Positions 26,633 through 36,099 of a stretch of DNA of 64,000 nt are shown piece by piece. Origin of the DNA: Cyanidiococcus yangmingshanensis. Taxonomy: Eukaryota > Rhodophyta > Bangiophyceae > Cyanidiales > Cyanidiaceae. A program made the position numbers and the translations under genes. Numbering within the stretch: the first letter of the stretch is position 1; every line of letters begins with the position of its first letter. The notes beneath the pieces were generated by a model. That model ran no database searches, had not been told where the DNA came from, and worked only from the letters and a program-made list of their open reading frames with translations. Location of the stretch: the NCBI GenBank assembly GCA_013995675.1, contig VWRR01000015.1, positions 186,001 through 250,000 of the forward strand, in the 5' to 3' direction.

Positions 26633-29209
26633 TTAGTCAGTCGGCCTCCCAGGTGGTGTTGTTCCGGACACATTACTTGCGGTTGTATTCCATTTGAAAG
26701 AAGAATTGTGTAACGGAGTGTTTGGCAGAGACATGGCGCGGTCTGCGCGAGCTCCATGTGCCGCTAGATCTTCGTGTGTCCGTCCTGATCGAATTGCGGA
26801 TGCTCGTGTTGCGATTCTGCCTCTCGAGCTGGACGGGGAAGTGTCTCTGCTGTCTTTCATGGGAGAAACCGATTGATAACGACGTAGCTGTGACCACTGA
26901 GATCTTCGCTCAAGTGTTGCTCCAGGATTGATGCTCGCTTGAGCGACTTTGCGGATGCCTCGAGCTGCATACGTCGCGAAGATTTCAGCCATCGATATCG
27001 TCACGTTCAGCTGATCGGCAAGGTACCGGAGAAGGCGCATAACACGTAAAACAATGTATATGTCCTCTGGATACTCTTGGAAGCGGATGAAACGCAGCAG
27101 ATTCAACGAACCCATAGAGTTCATGTCTATTTCATCGAGGGTCGAAGTATCGAACAGGTAACGAGCGAACAAAGCAAATTCTGCATCTGTCGGTGTGTAC
27201 ATGAAGGATCCCATCCGCGCAATCGAATGAATAGACGAGTGACGAGCGAGGCGCGCATCACCAGTCCCTGAGCCGCTTAGGGATTCTAGTTCGCTCTGTT
27301 CGCGGAGCGTCTCACTGGCACTCGGCCGCGACTCTAGAGGTGTCCAAATAACGTTCGATCGAAAACCTGCCGTCGCATCAAAGCGCACCCCCAGTTCCTG
27401 GAATCGAGCCGCGATCAAAGGTTCATCACAGTCTGTGATGGCAAGGTAGAGCCAACAGAGACGTCGACGAACGAACTCGCGGATGCGCTTGACCTGTCCA
27501 AAGTCAATGAGTGCAATTCTTCCGTCTTGCATGACAATGAAGTTGCCTGGATGGGGGTCCGCATGGAAAATACCGTCTACAAGGATCATCTGTCCAAATA
27601 CAGCAGCAACATTTTCCAAAAGCGTTCGCGCATCAAGATCCCAACTGCGAATTTTTTCCTGGTCGAGGAGATTGCAACCCGGTATATACGTCATGACGAG
27701 TGCACGCCTCGCAACAAGGTCGTTGACAATTTCAGGGACAGTGATGACATGTGCGAGATTAGCCTGCCGTAGGTTCCGTCTGATGACCGTCATCATTCGC
27801 GCCTCACGTTCAAAATCAAATTCCAGTGGCACGAGACGCTCATATTCTCGAATGATGGCCATTAAATTGAATCGCAGGTCGAGGGCCTGAAGGAGACGAG
27901 CTAAAAGGCGAAGGTTGCGAAAATCTCTCTGACAAAGCCGCTCCTGACCAGGATATTGAACTTTGAGAACCACTAGGCGCCCGTCAGGCATTTCGCACTT
28001 GTGAATTTGAGCCACTGTCGCAGAAGCCAATGGATTCTTATCATACCATAGAAAAATGCTTTCCATTGGCATGCTGAAGCATTCAAGCACGGTTGCTCTG
28101 ACCTCTTCGATTGGCATTGCTCGCAACTTGTGAGGCAAATCCCACAGACGACAGCACCATGGTTGCGGGAGAAAGTCACTGCGAGTGCTCAAAATTATAC
28201 CATTTTTCAAATATGCACCTCCCAGCTCAACACAGAGTCGATAAACACGCTCGCTCCCCCACAAATGGCGTTTTTCCCATAATGCAAGCGCGTCTTCCGC
28301 CTTCAGCCTGCTAGCTCGCTTTTGGGTCATCTTAAAGGCAACATATATAGGCAGGACACGCTGCCAAAAATCTATCGAGCGCCACAAGTTCGGCTGCATT
28401 CTTTGAAGGGCAGGAGCAACGGCGTATGATAATGCGAGAGGCTGAAACAACGCGATGGCTGCAGCCTGTTGCGGGCCAGGAAACATCGTGCCTAACACGA
28501 CAGCAGTTCTCAAATTTGACCACTGCTTATGAGAAAGCAGTACCTTGAGGAGAAAGAGAACAGCTGCTCGCCCGAGAAAACCCAAAGTTGAATTCCTAGA
28601 GGAGCGCTTTTTCGTTTGATCTTGTCTTTTCTTGCCTCTTGGTCTCTTCGCGTTGCGACTGGGTGGCACCTCCGATGAAACTGTTTTTCCAGACTGTTCA
28701 TTGCGAGCGCTCTCAGGTTGAGAAGGAGTTGCGTGAAGCTCCCGATTTGTTCTATGCTGAGTGAGATTATCGCTCTCCTCAGGTGATTTTCTGGTCTTTT
28801 CCATCCCCACCATAGAGTCCTCAGCAGCTGGATTAGGAGGTTGTTTTTGCATTCCTGACAAGTCTCTCTGGTCTGGTGATTCAGTTACAACGTTCGTGCA
28901 CTCGAACTCAGCCCCCCTTGGGTGTAAGTCACCCTGACTGCCTTCCGCGCTTTCGGAGGCACGAACTGAAACTAAAGAGCAATCCTCGTGCAAATTGTTC
29001 TTTTCAATCCATTCCATTACGTCATCTATCGATCTGCCGGCTAGCACGTACAGAAGCGACAGCCTCTTGAACTTCGCAGAAGACTGAATAGTTCGATCCG
29101 TACTGTCGTCTGCAGTTTCCGTTATAAGGGGAGAAGGATCTAGAGCATTCAGAGAGGCGCCTCTGTATCTTCTTCTCTCTAAACTACATACTAAACCTTT
29201 TCGAAACAT
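26633..29209 (-). CDS. ABC1K/UbiB atypical kinase
   Basis: This is an ABC1/ADCK/UbiB family protein, whose members support ubiquinone, plastoquinone and tocopherol metabolism in mitochondria and plastids. Motifs in order are the alanine-rich loop (PLASATVAQIHKCEMPDG), the VAIK-type lysine in VVLKVQYPG, the LEFDFEREA box, and the catalytic/metal loop FHADPHPGNF with IALIDFGQV. The normally invariant KxGQ motif reads KNGI (GGAYLKNGIILSTRSDFLP). The N-terminal 200 residues are acidic and Ser-rich, followed by hydrophobic stretches at roughly 215-300. At 858 residues it is long for the family. The frame opens at TTG 29287, but ATG 29209 is the first good start. The subgroup and organelle cannot be settled by eye. 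Confidence 0.9.
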   Translation of the reverse strand: MFRKGLVCSLERRRYRGASLNALDPSPLITETADDSTDRTIQSSAKFKRLSLLYVLAGRSIDDVMEWIEKNNLHEDCSLVSVRASESAEGSQGDLHPRGAEFECTNVVTESPDQRDLSGMQKQPPNPAAEDSMVGMEKTRKSPEESDNLTQHRTNRELHATPSQPESARNEQSGKTVSSEVPPSRNAKRPRGKKRQDQTKKRSSRNSTLGFLGRAAVLFLLKVLLSHKQWSNLRTAVVLGTMFPGPQQAAAIALFQPLALSYAVAPALQRMQPNLWRSIDFWQRVLPIYVAFKMTQKRASRLKAEDALALWEKRHLWGSERVYRLCVELGGAYLKNGIILSTRSDFLPQPWCCRLWDLPHKLRAMPIEEVRATVLECFSMPMESIFLWYDKNPLASATVAQIHKCEMPDGRLVVLKVQYPGQERLCQRDFRNLRLLARLLQALDLRFNLMAIIREYERLVPLEFDFEREARMMTVIRRNLRQANLAHVITVPEIVNDLVARRALVMTYIPGCNLLDQEKIRSWDLDARTLLENVAAVFGQMILVDGIFHADPHPGNFIVMQDGRIALIDFGQVKRIREFVRRRLCWLYLAITDCDEPLIAARFQELGVRFDATAGFRSNVIWTPLESRPSASETLREQSELESLSGSGTGDARLARHSSIHSIARMGSFMYTPTDAEFALFARYLFDTSTLDEIDMNSMGSLNLLRFIRFQEYPEDIYIVLRVMRLLRYLADQLNVTISMAEIFATYAARGIRKVAQASINPGATLERRSQWSQLRRYQSVSPMKDSRDTSPSSSRGRIATRASAIRSGRTHEDLAAHGARADRAMSLPNTPLHNSSFKWNTTASNVSGTTPPGRPTD

Positions 29210-29432
29210 TGAGCTGACTAGCCAACCTGCGACTTCCACGCCACAAGACGCAACCGAGGAAACGTACCAGAACGAAGTATCGGACAAACCCTAAAGTCGA
29301 CATTCAAGTCAACGAATCTGACGTTTTGACGATTCCCACCGTGATAGGATAGGCAACCTGCTGACTACCAAGATATGTCATACTGTTCAAAATAATCCAG
29401 CTTAAGTCAAGGTATAAATTTGTATTGAAGAT

Positions 29433-30025
29433 TCAGGGACAGAATCCAAGCCGCTCCAGGAAGCAGTCAGGGAGCAGCACGTGGAATTTTTCGGACAAGA
29501 GGGATACTGTTCTCTTTTTGTGTTTTGTTCCCTGAGATCCGAACGAAACTGGAGCGTTTTCTAGGATTACCTGAGCCTCCAAACTCGCGCAAGAGCAACC
29601 TGTTCTTCCAGAAAATTCCACTGAAACCGTGTCGGCTTCCAATGATCCTTGGGAGAGAGCATTGATCGGCACGCTCGTGTTCATCAACTCATATACTTGC
29701 CCCTTCATACGATGGTGCACAGCTCTATTTCGAGGTAAATTCGCACCTGGTCATTCAAAGGGCTGAAAAACCTTTTTGAATAACTTATTGATGTCTCTTC
29801 AGAAAAACTCAAGCCTTTTCGAAAGTATTCATATATGCGCCGCCAGAGCCTGAAGAAATTCATGCCATCATCAATAACGAGCCCGGCAACCCCGATCTGC
29901 ATCTCATCTACGGAACCGAATTGATGCTCAGGGTTGCGCCCTGACTGTCCGTGTCTGTCGATGGGTTCCTTTGAATTCGCTTCATCATGCAGGGCCGTGT
30001 TCTTCCGAGCCGTGAAGTCTACCAC
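29433..30025 (-). CDS. Hypothetical protein in two overlapping frames
   Basis: Two minus-strand frames overlap by 16 bases: 30025-29705, with protein-like GMNFFRLWRRIYEYFRKGL, and 29720-29433, with VYELMNTSVPINALSQGS. They may be one gene whose frame changes near 29710, as in several neighbours. The upstream frame begins after a possible splice acceptor (AATAG at 30030-30026) or at an ATG at 29902. No family is recognised. It sits between ABC1K and ATP12 on the same strand. Confidence 0.3.
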
Positions 30026-30226
30026 CTATTCTTGAAGGGATATAAGTTATAAATGAAACTGTTTGCTTGAGGAACCTTTCCGGACTGATCTCTCGAATAC
30101 CGTTCGAAAAGCTCTCGAGTGGAGCCCATTCTCATTTTACGCCAAGGTTCCAAGCGCTAGGTCCACCGGTGAGTTCACAACTGGCTAAATATTCTTGTGC
30201 TGGACATTTGCCACCCAGGGCTATAT

Positions 30227-31276
30227 CTAGGTCACATGGACCAAATCAGAAGCCGTTGCAAATGCTGCAGGGTAAATGTGAGCCATACGGCAAACAATAG
30301 AGGCTGCTCCAATGCTTGAGCCTAGAAACGCGCGATCCACATCATGTTCGCCCTCCACAACACCGTTATGATCGGCTTGCCAGTCCTCCACGCATCGCGC
30401 TGCATGAAGTGCATGCTCAATACTAATGTTGCACCGTTGTACATTAAGCCCAATTATCGCAGATCTGCTAAGACATGCTATGGAGTGAAAAGCCACAAGC
30501 GACCAAGGATCGAGTTTCGCTACGTACCTCTGCATACTTTTGATCGCTGCTTTTGTCTGTATACCACGAACAACGACCTCCTCAGTGATTTCGATTTTTG
30601 TGCCTAACAATTCAGAGACAAATTCACGGAGAGGACTCCACAAAAGCTTTTGTTTCTCTAGCAGACTCTCATGAGAGCTGTCCAGGAAACATACCGAGTC
30701 CATTTGAAAGTATTCTAGAATCTCCTGCCTGCAAATACTTTGTTGCGAGTGATCGAGCTCCACGCTTTTTGCAAGTAAACGCGTTAGCGGCATGGATGCA
30801 GGTCGAAGACGCTCAGGGTGGCGTTCCCATTCATGCAAAAGCGCTAAGGTTAGCGGTAAAGTTGGCACAAAAAGAGGTCTGCTGGGAGTTGAATACAACA
30901 TGTTTCCATCGAAAGAAACATTATACACGGCCGAAGTCGGACATAATTTTTTCGCGGCTGCTGTTTCTAATATTGTAAACTTTTTCCAAAATCGTGGCAT
31001 ACCAACGCCTGACCGGTTTGTTTGCAGAAGACGTTCAACTGCAGGTTTAGACGAGGCGCTTGTTAAGAAACGACCCCAATAGGTAGGTAGTGCAGGAAAC
31101 GCAGATACTTTCCGATCATACATTGTATGACAACTTGAACGGAAATTACGCTGTCCAGACGCAGCGTACTCGTCCAGAGAGCGAAGAAGAAAACCTCCCC
31201 TCAGCGTCCCCGTTTTGGAGCACTCTTCCCCACAAGCACGCAAAAGCGCGGTTCGGACTCTGGAGAGCGACCTCAT
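30227..31276 (-). CDS. ATP12: F1-ATPase assembly chaperone ATP12
   Basis: ATP12 (ATPAF2) binds the F1 alpha subunit in the mitochondrial matrix before it joins beta. The 349 residues contain the family blocks in order: PRFWKKFTILE, SRPLFVPTLPLTLALLHEWE, MPLTRLLAKSVE, DSVCFLDSSHESLLEKQKLL, a DPWSLVAFHSIACLSRSAII block, then HNGVVEGEHDVDRAFLGSSI. The WxPL-type segment reads LLWSPLREFVSELLG. The first 90 residues are rich in Arg, Ser and Ala, fitting a mitochondrial presequence. ATG at 31276 faces the SBDS start 253 bases away, a likely shared promoter region. Confidence 0.93.
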   Translation of the reverse strand: MRSLSRVRTALLRACGEECSKTGTLRGGFLLRSLDEYAASGQRNFRSSCHTMYDRKVSAFPALPTYWGRFLTSASSKPAVERLLQTNRSGVGMPRFWKKFTILETAAAKKLCPTSAVYNVSFDGNMLYSTPSRPLFVPTLPLTLALLHEWERHPERLRPASMPLTRLLAKSVELDHSQQSICRQEILEYFQMDSVCFLDSSHESLLEKQKLLWSPLREFVSELLGTKIEITEEVVVRGIQTKAAIKSMQRYVAKLDPWSLVAFHSIACLSRSAIIGLNVQRCNISIEHALHAARCVEDWQADHNGVVEGEHDVDRAFLGSSIGAASIVCRMAHIYPAAFATASDLVHVT

Positions 31277-31529
31277 TCCTCGCTCTCGTTAGTATCTCCA
31301 ATATGAGAAGCTGAATAAGATTTCAACTCAGGGACACGTTTGCTATTTCATAGCTGCAAAAAAGCTCAACCGGCCTGTTTGAATCGTTAGGCAACAAAGA
31401 GTAATGCAACTCGCTTTCAATTCCGTTCAACAACGCAGTGTCCAGATGCCCTCCATTATAATACTTTGACGTTTCTTCGTCAGAGAAAACGTGCCGTCAC
31501 CGAGGCCCTGCCTTCTCTATGAGAGAAAA

Positions 31530-32297
31530 ATGCCGCAGGAAATGCTCGTTCGTTTTCGTCATAACAAATATAACTTCGAAGTGGCCACCGTGCCTGGCAC
31601 AGTGACAAAGTATCGGGAAGGTCTGCTTCGTTCTCTTGAGGACGTTCTCGTGACTGACGTTATTTTTACGGACTACCACAAAGGAGCGAGAGCGTCTGAT
31701 AAAGAGCTACAATCTGCTTTCGGAGAAGGTTTCAAAAAGGAGGAGGTGCTCGAACGCATCGTGAGGAGGGGAGACTTCCAGCTCTCTGCATCGGAGCGAC
31801 GTCAAAAGCTGGAACAGAAACGGAACGAAATCATTGAATATATCCACAAAAATTTTGTAGACCCCAAAAGCCGTCTACCTCTCCCTCGGATGCGTGTGGA
31901 GCAGGCATTGGAGACGATCCACCCTCGAATTGATATGGATCTGCCGGCAGATCGACAGGTTGCCCAATTGATGAGCAAACTTGTTGTGTGTATGCCGATG
32001 AAGAAGCATCAAGTCGAAGGCACACTCCGCCTCCCCCATTCCGTGCTGGGTGCATCGAATGCCATTGTCCGCAGTTATTGTACAGTGTCCCGCGAGCACT
32101 ACACTGGCGAAGGCGCTGTTTTAGATATCATGATTGCTCCTGGGGATTATGACGCGTTTATTAAGGCACTGAATCAAGCCTCGAAAGGTAACTTCCATTT
32201 CGACGTGGCTGGCGCAACTGCGAGCGCCGCGGCAAGTACTGAAGAGAAAATCGGCAAAAGAACGAAACTGAAAGGAAACAAAAACAGGAATCCTTGA
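31530..32297 (+). CDS. SBDS: SBDS ribosome maturation protein
   Basis: SBDS works with the GTPase EFL1 to release eIF6 from the 60S subunit. The 255 residues cover the FYSH domain (RFRHNKYNFEVATVPGTVTK, then LEDVLVTDVIFTDYHKG), the helical middle domain (RRQKLEQKRNEIIEYIHKNF, then QALETIHPRID), and the ferredoxin-like C-terminal domain (MPMKKHQVEGTLRLPHSVLG). From ATG 31530 the first beta strand of the FYSH domain is shorter than in human SBDS: the usual leader with RLTNVAVV is missing. A short first exon could exist, or the protein is truly shortened. An out-of-frame ATG at 31519 forms a tiny overlapping uORF. The last 15 residues are Lys-rich. Confidence 0.9.
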   Translation: MPQEMLVRFRHNKYNFEVATVPGTVTKYREGLLRSLEDVLVTDVIFTDYHKGARASDKELQSAFGEGFKKEEVLERIVRRGDFQLSASERRQKLEQKRNEIIEYIHKNFVDPKSRLPLPRMRVEQALETIHPRIDMDLPADRQVAQLMSKLVVCMPMKKHQVEGTLRLPHSVLGASNAIVRSYCTVSREHYTGEGAVLDIMIAPGDYDAFIKALNQASKGNFHFDVAGATASAAASTEEKIGKRTKLKGNKNRNP

Positions 32298-32913
32298 AGT
32301 AACAGGGACACAGCGTAACCATAGCACATAGTGTTCCCGGCGTAGCACGCGAAAAAGTTGCAACGAGAGAGTTTTTGGAGCCAGCTTGTTGTGGACCAAG
32401 GCTGTGCTCCGAGAGTTCAGTTTAGTTTCACATGTTTGCCGGAGCATCCTCATTGCCGGAGCTAGATTGCATGTTGGCTGCACGAAGTGAAAAATGAGAC
32501 CGTCCGAAACCTGCCGAGAGTTTTCGGACCTGCCTTTCTGTGTTTGCCTGCTGTTAGCTGTGCCGAACCAGATACGGCAGATCCATATACCATCATTTCA
32601 CTATCAGAATTAGAGATATAGATTGATTGAGCACAAAGATTATGAGCGCAACCACTCTGCACCATGGCACTGAGCTCGACGATCAAATATCATTCAAAGG
32701 AATAGCTGCTTCTGCAAACAATGAAGCATCTAGAAACATCCTAAGCCTGAGCTCAGATGCTCTACATCTATCATTACCGAACCATTTGCACTCTGCTTCT
32801 ATCGGTGCTTCAGTTTCGCGGACATAATTGCATGATTACTCCTCAGCTCCTCATGTGTAACATCTGGCAATCATGAAGATTAAGTTTGAAGGGAATATTT
32901 TAGACATTCAGTA
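32298..32913. other. Convergent 3' region, SBDS and glycosyltransferase
   Basis: A 61-codon plus-strand ORF from ATG 32642 to 32827 is polar and has no recognisable feature; it is probably chance. Nothing else was seen. Confidence 0.25.
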
Positions 32914-33879
32914 TTAGCAACTGGGGAGGTGCGCGGTCTTTGGACGTATCCACCTTTGCGTCGGAATCGACACCCTACCGCAGAGTGAGCGACTACGAGA
33001 CGAGCGATACCAACGCGCGAGCGTTTCCACTGATATGCCCAAGGCGTGTCCGAGCAAAATACACTGATTCAAGAGCACAGTTCTAAGCACGCCCATTTGT
33101 TGGTATCGGCGAGCACTCGTCTGGGCTGCTTCGGGTGCCAATGAGACAGCACCGGGCCAGCCGAAACGCTGATGCGCTCGACGCACAAGGGAAACATCCT
33201 CGAGAAGTGGCCAATCCGGAGGAAACCCCCCCAATGCATCAAATACATCTCTTCGAAGGAACATGCCCTGATCTCCATAGGGCATATGTAGCAACCGCGA
33301 GCGCATGTTCGCACCCCATGCCACAAGCCGGAGCTTCCACGAACGCTCAGCAAACTGAAGCGAGAACGCTCCGACCGCTGGGATACACTGGAGTCCTGGG
33401 TCGCGCCTGAGGTCTTGACACCGCTCTAGACATAGGACGCGAGCGATAATATCAGGATAAGCGTTTGGAGGTGTGGTGTCAGCGTGCAGAAAGAGCAATA
33501 CGTCTCCGCGCGCGAGTTGCGCACCCCAGTTCAGTTGGTTTGCGCGGCACACCCGTTGCTCCGAAGGCAGTTGCACAACTCGAAGGGTTTGTCCAGCGCG
33601 ACCGCGGGCCTGCTTGCGAGCGCTGGCACAGGTCGCATCCATGGAACCACCGTCTACAACGATGACTTCGAAGAGTGACAATGAGCGATCGAGCGCCAGC
33701 GTTTTGACCTTGACCTCCGACTGAGCGCCCGAGGCTCGTTCGTAAACACGTTGAATTACGTCGCTGATCTTATCCGCTTCATTGAGCACGGGTATAATTA
33801 CAGAGAGATGCAAGGGCGAACTTGTCTGTGATAACGTCACGGGTGACAGGGAATGACCCAGCTGCACACTTGTCCTCAT
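32914..33879 (-). CDS. Family 2 glycosyltransferase, TIGR04283-like
   Basis: This is a GT-A fold transferase of the group called rSAM/selenodomain-associated transferase 2 in bacteria. The start reads LHLSVIIPVLNEADKI. An insertion-bearing loop follows, then FEVIVVDGGSMDAT, RANQLNWGAQLARGDVLLFL with its HADTTPP motif (the metal-binding position), GAFSLQF, and PYGDQGMFLRRDVFDALGGF. LLEDVSLVRRA supplies the ED acceptor-site motif. The family is chiefly bacterial and cyanobacterial, so an origin by transfer or from the plastid ancestor is likely. The 321 residues start at ATG 33879; the upstream TTG extension is ignored. Donor and acceptor are unknown. It is divergent from the RidA gene with 89 bases between starts. 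Confidence 0.87.
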   Translation of the reverse strand: MRTSVQLGHSLSPVTLSQTSSPLHLSVIIPVLNEADKISDVIQRVYERASGAQSEVKVKTLALDRSLSLFEVIVVDGGSMDATCASARKQARGRAGQTLRVVQLPSEQRVCRANQLNWGAQLARGDVLLFLHADTTPPNAYPDIIARVLCLERCQDLRRDPGLQCIPAVGAFSLQFAERSWKLRLVAWGANMRSRLLHMPYGDQGMFLRRDVFDALGGFPPDWPLLEDVSLVRRAHQRFGWPGAVSLAPEAAQTSARRYQQMGVLRTVLLNQCILLGHALGISVETLARWYRSSRSRSLCGRVSIPTQRWIRPKTAHLPSC

Positions 33880-33968
33880 ACGCCAAGCGGTCGGAGAGAC
33901 TGCACTCGGAGGATTCCGCAATCTCCCTCGGCAGGGTGAGGTCCGAGAGCGCTCCCGCTAGAACAGGG
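33880..33968. promoter_or_regulatory. Very short divergent promoter
   Basis: Only 89 bases separate the start codons of the glycosyltransferase (minus) and tandem RidA (plus) genes. Leaders and core promoters of both genes must overlap, or transcription must start within the opposite coding region. No TATA box is obvious. Confidence 0.4.
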
Positions 33969-34970
33969 ATGGCACGAAGCAAGCTCGCGTTTGCTCTTGA
34001 TCTTTGTGCATACTCAAGGCAGTGCTCTGGCGTGGACGTGATAAGATCAAGTCCACGCCGCTCTGGTTTGTTCTGTGTACCGCAGTTTTCCTGGCAACGA
34101 GGCAGCTTGGTCGAGGCAGCGGTCGGTTCGGTTCGGTGCTGGAGACGAACCGACCGACTCGGACACGGACCTCGCAATTTATGCTCACTGAGACAGACGA
34201 TTCGTTCGGAGTCAACTCCTTCGCCCAGGGCGTTCAGTAGTACGATCTTCCTGCCGGCCTTGGTTGCGGATAGAGATCACTTGGACGGTGCTGAGCAGCT
34301 CCGCAGTTGCCTGCACCAGCTTGACTCGTGGCTGAGCTCCTGCGAGGACTACGAAATAGCTTCCGTACGGGTTTTTGTTGCGCCAGGACAAGACCAGGGT
34401 CCTATTCAAAGGGTCTACGAGCAGTGGTCAAACGATCATGACCAGGCGCCTACTGTGACTTGGTTAGAGGTCCGACCGCTCGCTCCAGGGCGAGATGTGC
34501 TTATCGAGGCCGTGGCTGGTCAACGACGACGACAACAACAAGTGGCTGGCTGGCGCGTGCCGCAAACCGTCACGACCATGCAGGCTGCGCAGGCAGTTGG
34601 GCCGTATGTGCAAGCAGTCAAGTTACCGAGTAGCGCAACCGTCTATGTGAGTGGCTGCATCGGTCTGCGTCCGCCACCGCATAACGACCTAGTCGGACCC
34701 GACATCGAAAGCCAGACCATACAAGCGCTCTCCAACATGAAAGCGATTCTCAACGCAGCTGGCAGCAATGTTCCAAATGTCATGAAGGTAATGATTCTGC
34801 TCGATGATATGGGCGATTTTGCCACTGTCAACCGTATCTACGAAGCATGGCTCCGCGAGGGCGGATGCACGGCGGATCGTCTACCGGCGAGGAGCACGTT
34901 CGCTGTGAAAACTCTTCCCAAAGGCGCCAAGGTGGAGATCGAATGCATCGCTTGCTGTGGCGAAGCCTAA
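33969..34970 (+). CDS. Tandem RidA/YjgF-domain protein
   Basis: RidA deaminates reactive enamine/imine intermediates. This 333-residue protein appears to hold two RidA folds in a row. The C-terminal one (about 230-330) is canonical, with VYVSGCIGLRPPP, TIQALSNMKAILNAAGSNVP, and the active-site Arg in PARSTFAVKTLPKGAKVEIE. The first (about 90-200: SSTIFLPALVADRDHLDGAE, then LEVRPLAPGRDVLIEAVAG) is diverged and lacks the PxRS arginine box. The first 85 residues are basic and Cys/Ser/Arg-rich, suggesting an organelle targeting peptide. ATG at 33969 is used; the frame opens earlier only at TTG. Tandem RidA fusions are known in eukaryotic diphthamide-pathway proteins, but this one lacks their ATP pyrophosphatase domain. 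Confidence 0.8.
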   Translation: MARSKLAFALDLCAYSRQCSGVDVIRSSPRRSGLFCVPQFSWQRGSLVEAAVGSVRCWRRTDRLGHGPRNLCSLRQTIRSESTPSPRAFSSTIFLPALVADRDHLDGAEQLRSCLHQLDSWLSSCEDYEIASVRVFVAPGQDQGPIQRVYEQWSNDHDQAPTVTWLEVRPLAPGRDVLIEAVAGQRRRQQQVAGWRVPQTVTTMQAAQAVGPYVQAVKLPSSATVYVSGCIGLRPPPHNDLVGPDIESQTIQALSNMKAILNAAGSNVPNVMKVMILLDDMGDFATVNRIYEAWLREGGCTADRLPARSTFAVKTLPKGAKVEIECIACCGEA

Positions 34971-36099
34971 ACAACTGAGAACCTGCCGGACGACCTTGGG
35001 TTGTTCATGCTGATGCACACACGAAACTGACACATTCGACATTGTGGTAAGTCTATTCGTTTTTGCGAATACTGAGGGCGAAAGATGACTGGCAAGAGCC
35101 TTGGGTTGCTAGGACGGCTTGAGTATGAATGTTGCAGGTAATGCTTCCTCCGAATGTTCCGGCGAGGACACCGGGTCTAGGACCATAAAGAGCTGGCCCA
35201 TAGGACATACAAGTCTGCAGTGCTCATTCGTGAATCGCTATTCGTTTTGAAACCTTCGTTGGCACCATCCAGCGGAGACTGGAGACAAATGCATCGCAAA
35301 GATTTCCAAGTACGAACAAGGATTCTTCAAAAAAATGGTTTGTTGCAAACAGCTTTTGGACGGCGCGCTTGATTTGGTGGCACCTCGCACTGAAAGAATA
35401 ACGTTGACGGGCTAGCTTGTTCGCTTCAACTCGTTGGCTTCATAGGATGACCAGCTCTGCGGCAAGGTCAGCCCGGTGATGCGCTGAATCATGACGTCCT
35501 GATGAAAGGGCTCATGGGTCATGCTGAGTAATCATTGCCTGCTGCATCTTCAGTTGAGCCAACAGGCTCGATCAGCATCTACCGAGTCGTCGCACACGGT
35601 ATGCACACAGGAGGGGAAATCGAATACATCCACGCGTTCTGCACCGTCGTCGATCGACGCTGTTTCTATGGGCAATCGAAACATGCCGTCAGAAAAGGTT
35701 TCAGCACAAAAGTCTCCAGAGCGTTTCGAATCATTTGCATCAGAAATACCTCAAGAGCGTGTCGTCTGCCTGTGCTTCATGCTTGTTCCCGGCGAGAACC
35801 ACTCGTTTGAGCGCCCATACTTTTGTACGTCACGATGCATTCGGTGCAGCAACTGGGCACCCTCATGCCAACAGATTTCGCTCTCAGAAACATGACATTC
35901 TTTGGACACCCACGGGAAAAATACCATGTCAAAGCACTATGAGCGATATCGAGCTTCCATTGGGAACAAAAATGTGTCTATGGTTTCGCTTTAAGCCACA
36001 GGGCCGCGTCGCCGAAGAGCAAGCTTCTAGATCTCGACCGAGGAGAACCGCTCTGTAAACTCCTACGATATTGACTTGTTGGTGCGTTTACCCGCTTTC
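34971..36099. other. 1.1 kb between RidA and SCO1 genes
   Basis: An ATG-initiated 124-codon Ser-rich frame (35521-35895) and overlapping frames to 36058 exist, but none resembles a known protein. If a gene lies here, it is on the plus strand, with a frame change or intron near 35800. Otherwise nothing was seen. Confidence 0.3.
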
